The position numbers and the translations under genes are program-made. The notes under the pieces are model-generated. The model saw only the letters and a program-made list of their open reading frames with translations, ran no database searches and was not told the DNA's origin. Positions 26,516 through 34,073 of a DNA stretch of 64,000 nucleotides are shown here, one piece after another. The DNA comes from an uncultured Bacteroides sp. Its GTDB lineage: Bacteria > Bacteroidota > Bacteroidia > Bacteroidales > Bacteroidaceae. Every line of letters begins with the position of its first letter. Positions within the stretch are counted from its first letter, which is position 1. The stretch covers positions 1 through 64,000 of the forward strand of contig CALULL010000017.1 in assembly GCA_944321465.1 (NCBI GenBank). The letters run 5' to 3'.

Positions 26516-27226
26516 TTAGAACATATAGGCCAGTGACACTGTAAAGTTGCGGTTCTTTAGCTTGGCCTCGCGTTGGAAGCCTATTAGACCGTGGTCGTAT
26601 CCGCCCAAAATCTGAAAATGGTTGTCTATTTCCAGCCCGACCTTGGCTCCTAAGCCAAGGTCTATTCGCGTTCCTGTGTGGGTGTTCTTGAAGGGGTCTA
26701 CGTTGTCATATAGGTAGTAATCTTCAATAAGTCCTGCGATGGAGTTCAACATCTCTGGAGTGATTTCCGTGAGCTGGTCACTCGTGAACGTCACACGTTG
26801 CTTTCCTACTATGCCCAAGCTGACGTAAGGTCCGGCTGTTACGAGCAAGTTCAGTCTCTTTGTAAGGTTGAAGCGGTAACCCACCCGCACAGGGATTTCC
26901 ATATAGTAGAGCCGATAGTCGCCCGTAGGTATTTCGTGGGTGTATTTATGGCCGTTCCTTTCGAGGGTTATCCGATTCACTCCTCCTTTCATGGTGAATT
27001 GCAAGCCAAAATCCAAGTATAGTCCTTTGGCTACTGAGGGTAATCCGGCCTCACCCTTTATTCCAACGTGTGCCCCGATGTAGTTTTCCTGTTTGCCTTT
27101 GCTTAGGTGGCTGATGTTCACGCCCGCCGTCACGCCTGCGCGTATGTCTTTCGGCTTCTGGGCGTGTACGCATAGCTGCGGCAGGGCGGCGGTCAGCAAT
27201 GCGATGATGAATAGAATGTGTCTCAT
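26516..27226 (-). CDS. Outer-membrane beta-barrel protein (PorT-like)
   Basis: A 236-residue exported protein; MRHILFIIALLTAALPQLCVHAQ is the signal peptide and sets the start at 27226. The mature part shows alternating hydrophobic strands with aromatic girdles (GLYLDFGLQFTMKGGVNRI, MEIPVRVGYRFNL, VTAGPYVSLGIVG) and ends with LAYMF, the terminal aromatic expected of an outer-membrane barrel. It matches the outer membrane protein beta-barrel family called PorT-like in Bacteroidetes. The ligand is unknown. It is convergent with EnvC with a 24-base gap. Confidence 0.85.
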   Translation of the reverse strand: MRHILFIIALLTAALPQLCVHAQKPKDIRAGVTAGVNISHLSKGKQENYIGAHVGIKGEAGLPSVAKGLYLDFGLQFTMKGGVNRITLERNGHKYTHEIPTGDYRLYYMEIPVRVGYRFNLTKRLNLLVTAGPYVSLGIVGKQRVTFTSDQLTEITPEMLNSIAGLIEDYYLYDNVDPFKNTHTGTRIDLGLGAKVGLEIDNHFQILGGYDHGLIGFQREAKLKNRNFTVSLAYMF

Positions 27227-27494
27227 AGTGATATAGTTGTTAGAACTTTGTTCCTTTTCTTTGTCTTTCCCCTCGTTCGGCTTCGGGGCGATAGCCCGCC
27301 ACGTGTCCTCCCGGCAGGACGATGCATGAACGGCTGTTTTGTAAAGATACGGATGTTTGTGAGAAATAGAAACCTTTCTCCGCTTTTTTTGTTGGATTGT
27401 TTGTCGGTTCTTTGCTGCCTCGCAGGGGCTGGCCCTGTGCGGCCTGCGGCCTTGTCCGCTTCTCCGTCCCGGCCTGCGGCAGGGGCCTTCGGGG

Positions 27495-27576
27495 GCACAG
27501 GTGTGCCCGCCGGGTGGCACGCCTGTGTCCGCTCGGGAGGACAGGTGCGCCCCCTCGGGAGCAGACCTGTGCCCCT
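27495..27576. repeat. 22-bp-pitch palindromic array 7 (four units; best example)
   Basis: Units start at 27495, 27517, 27539 and 27561; centres alternate AGG, CCT, AGG, CCT. Bases 27493-27508 give the ideal core, GGGCAC-AGGT-GTGCCC. It lies between divergent genes, 269 bases upstream of the barrel gene and 72 bases upstream of the acyl-CoA synthetase promoter box. A weak minus box (TATCTTTA) lies at 27342-27349. The rest of the 494-base gap contains no gene. Confidence 0.92.
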
Positions 27577-27648
27577 GTGGCGGTGCGGGACGATGTGGCC
27601 CGCCGCTATTTTCTGCCCCAAAACAGCGGCGGGTGCGTTTTATTTCCT

Positions 27649-27656
27649 TACCTTTG
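27649..27656 (+). promoter_or_regulatory. -7 box for the acyl-CoA synthetase
   Basis: TACCTTTG, 64 bases upstream of the ATG at 27721. Confidence 0.55.
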
Positions 27657-27720
27657 TGACGGGTGAGCCGCCCACGGCGGGCTGTGTTCGCGCCAAACGT
27701 TAACCTAAAAACGATTGCTT

Positions 27721-29538
27721 ATGGCTTATCATCATTTGTCGGTATTGGTCCGTCGCCAGGCCGAGAAGTATGGCGACAAGGTTGCCTTGGAGTATCGCGA
27801 CTACGAGCGTGCACAGTGGTTGCCGGTGACGTGGAACCAGTTCGCCGCCGCCGTGCGCCAGGTTGCCAACGCCCTGCTGGAGCTGGGCGTGGAGGTGCAG
27901 GAGAATGTAGGCATGTTCTCGCAGAACAAGCCCGAGTGCCTGTACGTCAGTTTCGCCGCCTACGCCGTGCGGGCGGTGGCCATCCCGCTCTACGCCACCA
28001 GCTCGCCCGAGCAGGTGCGCTACATCGTCAACGACTCGCAACTGCGATTTCTGTTCGTGGGCGAGCAGTTTCAGTACGATGCCGCCTTCCGGGTGCTGGG
28101 CATGTGCCACTCGCTGCTGCGCCTCATCATCTTCGACCGCAGCGTGGTGCGCGACCCGCGCGATGTCACGTCGGTCTATTTCGACGACTTCCTGAAGCTG
28201 GGCGCAGGGCTTCCCCGTCAGGCCGAGGTGGAGCGGCGCACGGCCGAGGTGGGGGCGGACGACGTGGCCGACATTCTCTATACCTCGGGCACCACGGGCG
28301 AGCCCAAGGGAGTGCCTTTGGCCCACAGTAACTACATGGAGGCATTTCGCACGCACGAGTTGCGCATCCCCGGTCTGACGGACCAGGACGTTTCGCTGTG
28401 CTTCCTGCCCCTGACGCACGTCTTCGAGCGCGGCTGGACGTACGTCTGCCTGGAGCGCGGGGCGCGGGTGTGCGTCAACCTGAGGCCCACCGACGTGCAG
28501 CAGGCGCTGAAGGAGGTGCGCCCTACGGTGATGAGCAGCGTTCCCCGCTTTTGGGAGAAGGTGTACCAGGGCGTGCAGGAGCGCATGGCGCAGGAGTCGG
28601 GCGTGCGCCGCCGCATGATGGAGGATGCCATCCGCGTGGGGCGCGAGCACAATCTGTCCTACGTCCGTCTGGGCAAGCGTCCGCCCTTGTGGCTGCACCT
28701 GCGCTACAAGTTCTACGAGCATACGGTGTTTGCCCTGCTGAAGCAGACGATAGGCATCGAGCGCGGGCGCATCTTCCCTACGGCGGGGGCGGCTGTGTCC
28801 GACGAGATATGCGAGTTTGCCCACTCCGTAGGCATCAACATGGTGGTGGGCTACGGGCTCACGGAGTCCACGGCCACGGTGTCTTGTTTCCCCGAGCGTG
28901 GCTACGTGGTCGGCTCGGTGGGCGAGGTGATGCCCGACCTGGAGGTGAAGATAGGCCCCGACAACGAGATACTGCTGCGCGGCAAGACCATCACGCGCGG
29001 CTACTACAAGAAGACCGAGGCCACGGCGGCGGCATTCGATGCCGACGGCTGGTTCCATACGGGCGACGCGGGCTATCTCAGGGGGCGGGTACTCTACCTG
29101 ACGGAGCGCATCAAGGACCTCTTCAAGACCTCGAACGGCAAGTACATATCGCCTCAGGCCCTGGAGACCCGCCTTGGGCTGGACCGCTACATCGACCAGG
29201 TGGCTGTCATAGCCGACCAGCGCAAGTTCGTCTCTGCCCTCATCGTGCCCAACTACGCTGCCCTGAAGGCTTACGCCGTAGAGAAGCAACTGGCGGGAGT
29301 GGCCGACGGCGACGACGTGTCCGCCCTGCTGTCCCATCCCAAGGTGCTGGCCCTCTACCGGGCACGCATCGACACCTTGCAGCAGCAGTTTGCCCACTAC
29401 GAGCAGGTGAAGCGTTTCACGCTGCTTCCCCGTCCATTCAGCATGGAGCGGGGCGAGCTGACCAACACGCTGAAGCTGCGTCGCGCGGTGGTGAACGAGC
29501 ATTACAAGAAGGAGATAGACCTCATGTACGAGGACTGA
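27721..29538 (+). CDS. Long-chain acyl-CoA synthetase, AMP-forming
   Basis: A 605-residue ANL-superfamily ligase that activates fatty acids via an acyl-AMP intermediate. The ATP/AMP loop is ILYTSGTTGEPKG (about residue 187). Further motifs are PLTHVFERGW, GYGLTESTATVSC, GWFHTGDAGY and the late catalytic Lys region (ERIKDLFKTSNGKYISP), typical of the FadD15-like bacterial long-chain group. It acts on the cytoplasmic face of the inner membrane. The ATG at 27721 is preferred over a TTG six bases upstream. A strong bidirectional terminator follows. Confidence 0.92.
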   Translation: MAYHHLSVLVRRQAEKYGDKVALEYRDYERAQWLPVTWNQFAAAVRQVANALLELGVEVQENVGMFSQNKPECLYVSFAAYAVRAVAIPLYATSSPEQVRYIVNDSQLRFLFVGEQFQYDAAFRVLGMCHSLLRLIIFDRSVVRDPRDVTSVYFDDFLKLGAGLPRQAEVERRTAEVGADDVADILYTSGTTGEPKGVPLAHSNYMEAFRTHELRIPGLTDQDVSLCFLPLTHVFERGWTYVCLERGARVCVNLRPTDVQQALKEVRPTVMSSVPRFWEKVYQGVQERMAQESGVRRRMMEDAIRVGREHNLSYVRLGKRPPLWLHLRYKFYEHTVFALLKQTIGIERGRIFPTAGAAVSDEICEFAHSVGINMVVGYGLTESTATVSCFPERGYVVGSVGEVMPDLEVKIGPDNEILLRGKTITRGYYKKTEATAAAFDADGWFHTGDAGYLRGRVLYLTERIKDLFKTSNGKYISPQALETRLGLDRYIDQVAVIADQRKFVSALIVPNYAALKAYAVEKQLAGVADGDDVSALLSHPKVLALYRARIDTLQQQFAHYEQVKRFTLLPRPFSMERGELTNTLKLRRAVVNEHYKKEIDLMYED

Positions 29539-29565
29539 GCCTGCTGCGGGGCGTGAGCGGAAGAA

Positions 29566-29607
29566 GAAAGCCCGCCGGGAAACAAGCTGTGCTTCCGGCG
29601 GGCTTTC
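29566..29607. terminator. Bidirectional terminator between convergent genes
   Basis: GAAAGCCCGCCGG (29566-29578) pairs with CCGGCGGGCTTTC (29595-29607), a 13-bp perfect stem with A and T runs on both sides. It serves the acyl-CoA synthetase (plus) and the M16 peptidase (minus). Confidence 0.88.
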
Positions 29608-29637
29608 CTGTGTGCGCGGGCGGGGTGTCCCTGCGGC

Positions 29638-32556
29638 TTAGTAGCCGAAGATGTCCTCCTGCTTCAGTTCTACGACGGGCGCGATTTTCTGCAAAGTCTG
29701 CATGTCCAGTTCGGCCTTGTTGCCCAATATGCCGTAGTTGTAGGTGCGGCCCTTAATCCACTTTTGCTGGAAGTCTACCACGTCTTGCAGCGTCATGTCT
29801 TGCAGGTCGTTGTAGAGCTTGGCGCGGCTGTCGGTGGTCTCGCCCAGGTCTAAGGCGTTGATGTAGGCCCAGATTACGTCCATCTTCGTAATGCGTTCGG
29901 TGCGCAGGCGGGCTATCATGCCGTCCTTGGCCAACAGGAAGGCGTGCTCGCTCTGCGGCATGTTGTTGATGATGTCGTTAAAGGTGTTGACGGCATCGAT
30001 GAGCTTGTCGTTCTGCGACGATATTTGTGTGATGAAGTAGTAGTCCTCGTCTTTGTAGGCAGGCGGGTTCAGTCCGGCCCATGCCGAGTAGGCCAGGCTG
30101 CGGCTCTCGCGCATCTCCTGGAAGACGATGGAGTTCATGCCGCCCCCGAAGTACTCGTTGTAGAGCAGGCGCGAAGGCTCTATGTCGCTGTTGTACACCT
30201 CACCACGGTTCGAGACTTGCGTCAGGTAGACGTTCTTGGCATCGTAGGGAGCGAGGTAGATTCGGCTTTCGCCGGTGCGTTGCAGCTTGAACTTGTTGCC
30301 CACGGGCACGTTCTTCAGCTCGTCGGGGGTGTCATGTTCCTTGTCGAGCACGGCCAGGAGTTCCTCCTTCGTGCTGGGACCGTAATAGAGGATGCGGTGC
30401 TTGTACTCCGTCAGGCGGTGTATGCGGTCGACGAGGGCCTGCGGGTCCATTCCCTTCAGTTCGTTCTCGCTCACGATGTTGGTCACCGGGTTCTTGGGTC
30501 CGTAGGCCACGTACATCAGCAGGTTGCTGAAGTTGCGTGCCTGGTTGAGCTTATTGTCCTGACGGCTTTTCAGAATGTCGGCTACCAGGTTGTCGTAGGC
30601 TTCGCGGTTCACTTGCGCATCGTTCAGCAGTTCTTCGTAAAGGTCGAGTGCCTCGGGCATGTTCTCGTTCAGTCCGCTGAGCGACAGGTAGGAGCGTCGG
30701 CTGCCTTGGGTGGCCGAGGGAGTGCAGGCCAGTTCGTAGAAGGCTTTCTTCACCTCTTCGGGGGTCTTGTCGCTGGTGCCCAGGTAGTCCAGGTAGCTCA
30801 TGGCCGTTCCCAGTGTCTTGTCCTGGTCATTGCCCATGTCGAAGAGGTAGACCAGCGTGAAGAGGTCGTTGTCGGTGTTCTGCTTGTAGAGCACGGGTAT
30901 ACCGCTTGAGGTGGTGAACTGTTCCAGGTCTTTGCTGAAGTCGAGGAACACCGGCTCGATGGGTTGTGCCTGGCTTTGCTGTATCTCGCGCAGGTATGCG
31001 CTGGCCGTGTCGCGGTTCATCACGATGGGGGTTATCTGCGGTTTGGCAATCTTCTTCTCGTTGGGGTCTTGGCCCTGCCGCTTATAGATGGCGGCGTAGT
31101 TCGTATCTTTCAGATACTTGTTGGCAAAGGCTACGATGTCGTCTTTGGTGAGTTTCGAGATGCGGTCGAGTGCTGTCACTTCGTCGGCCCAGTCGCTGCC
31201 GTTGATGAAGGACTGCACGAACATGTCGGCGCGTACCGAGTTTTCCTCTTGCTGGTAGAGCTGGTAGAGCTTCAGGTTGTTCAGGATGGCCTTCAGCATG
31301 TCTTCGTCGAAGTCGCCGTTGCGCAGCTTGGCCACTTCGGCCAGCAGCAGGTCTTTGGCCTCGTCGAGGCTTTGTCCGGCCTTGGGGCGTGCCTTCAGCA
31401 TCAGCATGCTGTAGTCGCTCATCAGGACCGGGGCACTGAAGGCCCACTGGGCAGTTTGTTGCTGTGTGATGTCGAGGTCTATCAGGCCCGCCTGTCCGTT
31501 GTAGAGCACTTGCGACACCACCTGTAGCGTCTCGGCATCCCTGTCGGCTGCGCCGGGGAAACGCCAGGCCAGCGTGATGTCTTCGGCATCGTGTCCCAGC
31601 ACTTCGCGCACCACGGGCGTGGTGATTTCGGGCTCTTGCTGCTTTTGCAGTACGGGCAGGTCGTGGTTGGGCTTCATGGTGCCGAAGTAGCGGTCGATGA
31701 TGGCGATGGTCTTGTCGGGGTCGAAGTCACCCGAGAGGCACACGGCCATGTTGTTGGGCACGTACCACTGCTCGAAGTACTTCTTGATGTTGGTGATGGA
31801 GGGGTTCTTCAGGTTGTCCTGCGTGCCCAGTACGGTCTGCGTTCCGTAGGGGTGGTGCGGGAAGAGGGCGGCAAGCATGGCCTCGTAGACCTTGCTGCCG
31901 TCGTCGGTCAGCGACATGTTCTTCTCTTCGTAGACCGTCTCCAGCTCGGTGTGGAAGCCACGGATGACGCAGTTCTGGAAGCGTTCGGCCTGTATCTTGG
32001 CCCAGTTCTCCACCTGGTTGCTGGGGATGTCTTCGGTGTAGCAGGTCACGTCGTAGCTGGTGTAGGCGTTCGTGCCGCTGGCTCCGATGGCGGCCATGAG
32101 CTTGTCGTACTCGTTGGGGATGGCATACTTCGAGGCCTCGTAGGACAGGCTGTCGATGGTGTGGTAGATGGCCGTGCGCTGTGCTTCGTCGGTAGTCTTG
32201 CGGTAGACTTCAAACTGCTGCTCTATCTGGTCGAGCAACGGCTTCTCTGCTTCGTAGTTCATGGTGCCGTAGTTTGCCGTGCCCTTGAACATGAGGTGTT
32301 CGAAGTAGTGCGCCAGGCCGGTTGTCTCGGCGGGGTCGTTCTTGCCGCCCACGCGCACGGCGATGTAGGTCTGTATGCGCGGTTGTTCCTTGTTGACGGT
32401 CATGTAGACTTTCAACCCGTTCTCCAGCGTGTAGATGCGCGCCTTCAGGGGGTCGTTGGGGACGGTCTCGTAGTTGTACTTCTGCGTACAACCGCTCAGG
32501 CCCAGTGCCGCCACTAAAAGGACGGCCAGGCCGGTTCTTCTAAAGGTTATGTTCAT
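29638..32556 (-). CDS. M16-family zinc metallopeptidase, lipoprotein
   Basis: A 972-residue insulinase-type peptidase with two M16 halves. The lipobox LSGC (Cys23) anchors it to the envelope. The inverted zinc motif HYFEH (residues 83-87) is intact, with the downstream ligand in ETVYEEKN. A second, non-catalytic M16 half follows from about residue 520. Such enzymes degrade or process peptides in the periplasm. The gene ends at the shared terminator and starts 84 bases left of repeat array 8. Confidence 0.92.
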   Translation of the reverse strand: MNITFRRTGLAVLLVAALGLSGCTQKYNYETVPNDPLKARIYTLENGLKVYMTVNKEQPRIQTYIAVRVGGKNDPAETTGLAHYFEHLMFKGTANYGTMNYEAEKPLLDQIEQQFEVYRKTTDEAQRTAIYHTIDSLSYEASKYAIPNEYDKLMAAIGASGTNAYTSYDVTCYTEDIPSNQVENWAKIQAERFQNCVIRGFHTELETVYEEKNMSLTDDGSKVYEAMLAALFPHHPYGTQTVLGTQDNLKNPSITNIKKYFEQWYVPNNMAVCLSGDFDPDKTIAIIDRYFGTMKPNHDLPVLQKQQEPEITTPVVREVLGHDAEDITLAWRFPGAADRDAETLQVVSQVLYNGQAGLIDLDITQQQTAQWAFSAPVLMSDYSMLMLKARPKAGQSLDEAKDLLLAEVAKLRNGDFDEDMLKAILNNLKLYQLYQQEENSVRADMFVQSFINGSDWADEVTALDRISKLTKDDIVAFANKYLKDTNYAAIYKRQGQDPNEKKIAKPQITPIVMNRDTASAYLREIQQSQAQPIEPVFLDFSKDLEQFTTSSGIPVLYKQNTDNDLFTLVYLFDMGNDQDKTLGTAMSYLDYLGTSDKTPEEVKKAFYELACTPSATQGSRRSYLSLSGLNENMPEALDLYEELLNDAQVNREAYDNLVADILKSRQDNKLNQARNFSNLLMYVAYGPKNPVTNIVSENELKGMDPQALVDRIHRLTEYKHRILYYGPSTKEELLAVLDKEHDTPDELKNVPVGNKFKLQRTGESRIYLAPYDAKNVYLTQVSNRGEVYNSDIEPSRLLYNEYFGGGMNSIVFQEMRESRSLAYSAWAGLNPPAYKDEDYYFITQISSQNDKLIDAVNTFNDIINNMPQSEHAFLLAKDGMIARLRTERITKMDVIWAYINALDLGETTDSRAKLYNDLQDMTLQDVVDFQQKWIKGRTYNYGILGNKAELDMQTLQKIAPVVELKQEDIFGY

Positions 32557-32640
32557 AGCTATGCTTTATATGTAGTTAAACTTCTGTCTGTCAGCAATGT
32601 TCCTCTCCTTTTACGCTCCGCTTCCTTCCCTGCGCCAAGG

Positions 32641-32722
32641 GCACAGGTCTGCTTCCGCGCTGGCTCACCTGTGCTCTCTCGGGGGGACTTCTCTGCCTGC
32701 AAGGGGGCAGGCCTTTGCCCTC
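32641..32722. repeat. 22-bp-pitch palindromic array 8 (four units)
   Basis: Units start at 32641, 32663, 32685 and 32707; the third has decayed (GGACTTCTCTGCC). It lies between the M16 start (32556) and a predicted minus-strand -7 box (32796-32803), so it would be in the 5' leader of the M16 mRNA. The remaining bases of the 327-base gap carry the two divergent promoters. Confidence 0.85.
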
Positions 32723-32795
32723 CCGGCAGGGGTGGGGAGGCCCTTTGGGGGGAGTCTGCCAGGCTTTCGGGCAGAATTGCTCGGGTACTTATCGG

Positions 32796-32803
32796 CAAAT
32801 GTA
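32796..32803 (-). promoter_or_regulatory. -7 box for the M16 peptidase
   Basis: TACATTTG on the minus strand, 240 bases from the start, giving a long leader that includes array 8. It nearly overlaps the divergent prfB promoter. Confidence 0.4.
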
Positions 32804-32817
32804 TGCGTTTTTTTTCA

Positions 32818-32825
32818 TATCTTTG
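32818..32825 (+). promoter_or_regulatory. -7 box for prfB
   Basis: TATCTTTG, 58 bases upstream of the prfB ATG, preceded by a T-rich tract. Confidence 0.55.
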
Positions 32826-32883
32826 CACGTTGAAGGAGAAGAATATACAGCGTAACCCCAAAAATACTTAGATAAATAGGCTG

Positions 32884-34002
32884 ATGATTACCATTGAGCA
32901 ACTGAAGGACATAAAGGAACGCACCGAGGCCTTGGACCGCTATCTGGACATCGAGGGCAAGAAGGTGCAAGTGGAAGAAGAGCAACTGCGCACGCAGGCC
33001 CCGGGCTTCTGGGACGATCAGAAAGCTGCCGAGGCGCAGATGAAGAAGGTAAAGGGCTTGCAGCAGTGGATTGAAGGATACGACGAGGTGAAGACGCTGG
33101 CGGACGAGCTGCAACTGGCCTTCGACTTCCATAAGGACGAGCTGGTGAGCGAGGAGGAAGTGGACGAGGCATACGGCAAGGCCCTGGCGGCCGTCGAAGC
33201 GCTGGAGCTGAAGAACATGCTGCGCGAGGAGGCCGACCAGATGGACTGCGTGCTGAAAATCAACTCGGGAGCAGGCGGAACCGAAAGCCAGGACTGGGCA
33301 AACATGCTGATGCGCATGTATCTGCGTTATGCCGAGCGTCACGGCTACAAGACGGCCATCGCCAACTTGCAGGAGGGTGACGAGGCGGGCATCAAGACGT
33401 GTACCATCGAGATAAGCGGGCCGTATGCCTATGGCTACCTGAAGGGGGAGAACGGCGTGCACCGCCTGGTGCGGGTGTCTCCTTATAACGCTCAGGGCAA
33501 GCGCATGACATCGTTCGCTTCGGTATTCGTCACTCCGCTGGTGGACGACACCATCGAGGTGACCATCGAACCGGCTCGCCTGTCGTGGGACACGTTCCGC
33601 AGCGGCGGGGCCGGCGGGCAGAACGTCAACAAGGTGGAGTCGGGCGTGCGCCTGCGCTACCAGTACAAGGACCCTTACACGGGCGAGGAAGAGGAGATAC
33701 TCATAGAGAACACCGAGACGCGCGACCAGCCCAAGAACCGCGAGAACGCCCTGCGCCTGTTGCGCTCCATGCTCTACGACAAGGAGATGAAGCACCGCAT
33801 GGCCGAGCAGGCCAAGATTGAGGCCGGGAAGAAGAAGATAGAGTGGGGGTCGCAGATACGCAGTTACGTCTTCGACGACCGTCGCGTGAAGGACCACCGG
33901 ACGAACTACCATACCTCCGATGTCAACGGCGTGATGGATGGCGAGATAGACGGTTTTGTCAAGGCATACCTCATGGAGTTTGCCGGAGAGGGAGAGGCCT
34001 GA
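32884..34002 (+). CDS. prfB: Peptide chain release factor 2
   Basis: A 372-residue RF2 that recognises UAA and UGA and triggers peptide release. The catalytic GGQ is at residues 244-246 (SGGAGGQNVNK), and the codon-recognition tripeptide region reads SPY (199-201; SPF in E. coli). A single uninterrupted frame covers the whole protein. At the place of the autoregulatory +1 frameshift in E. coli (RGYL-UGA), the sequence reads DRYLDIEG with no UGA, so RF2 is not controlled by frameshifting here. It is monocistronic with a hairpin after the stop. Confidence 0.96.
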   Translation: MITIEQLKDIKERTEALDRYLDIEGKKVQVEEEQLRTQAPGFWDDQKAAEAQMKKVKGLQQWIEGYDEVKTLADELQLAFDFHKDELVSEEEVDEAYGKALAAVEALELKNMLREEADQMDCVLKINSGAGGTESQDWANMLMRMYLRYAERHGYKTAIANLQEGDEAGIKTCTIEISGPYAYGYLKGENGVHRLVRVSPYNAQGKRMTSFASVFVTPLVDDTIEVTIEPARLSWDTFRSGGAGGQNVNKVESGVRLRYQYKDPYTGEEEEILIENTETRDQPKNRENALRLLRSMLYDKEMKHRMAEQAKIEAGKKKIEWGSQIRSYVFDDRRVKDHRTNYHTSDVNGVMDGEIDGFVKAYLMEFAGEGEA

Positions 34003-34034
34003 ACCGGCGTAGGCATGATTGTCGCAAAGGGGTT

Positions 34035-34068
34035 GCGCGGGCATGTGGCGTGGGCTGCATGTCCGCGC
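34035..34068 (+). terminator. Hairpin after prfB
   Basis: GCGCGGGCATG (34035-34045) pairs with CATGTCCGCGC (34058-34068), an 11-bp stem with one G-T pair. The following sequence is AT-rich but lacks a clean T run. The kinase gene ends 6 bases beyond. Confidence 0.55.
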
Positions 34069-34073
34069 AATTC

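Noticed and set aside
27700..29502. 600-residue minus-strand frame across the acyl-CoA synthetase
   Set aside because: Antisense shadow; the plus strand carries all ligase motifs.
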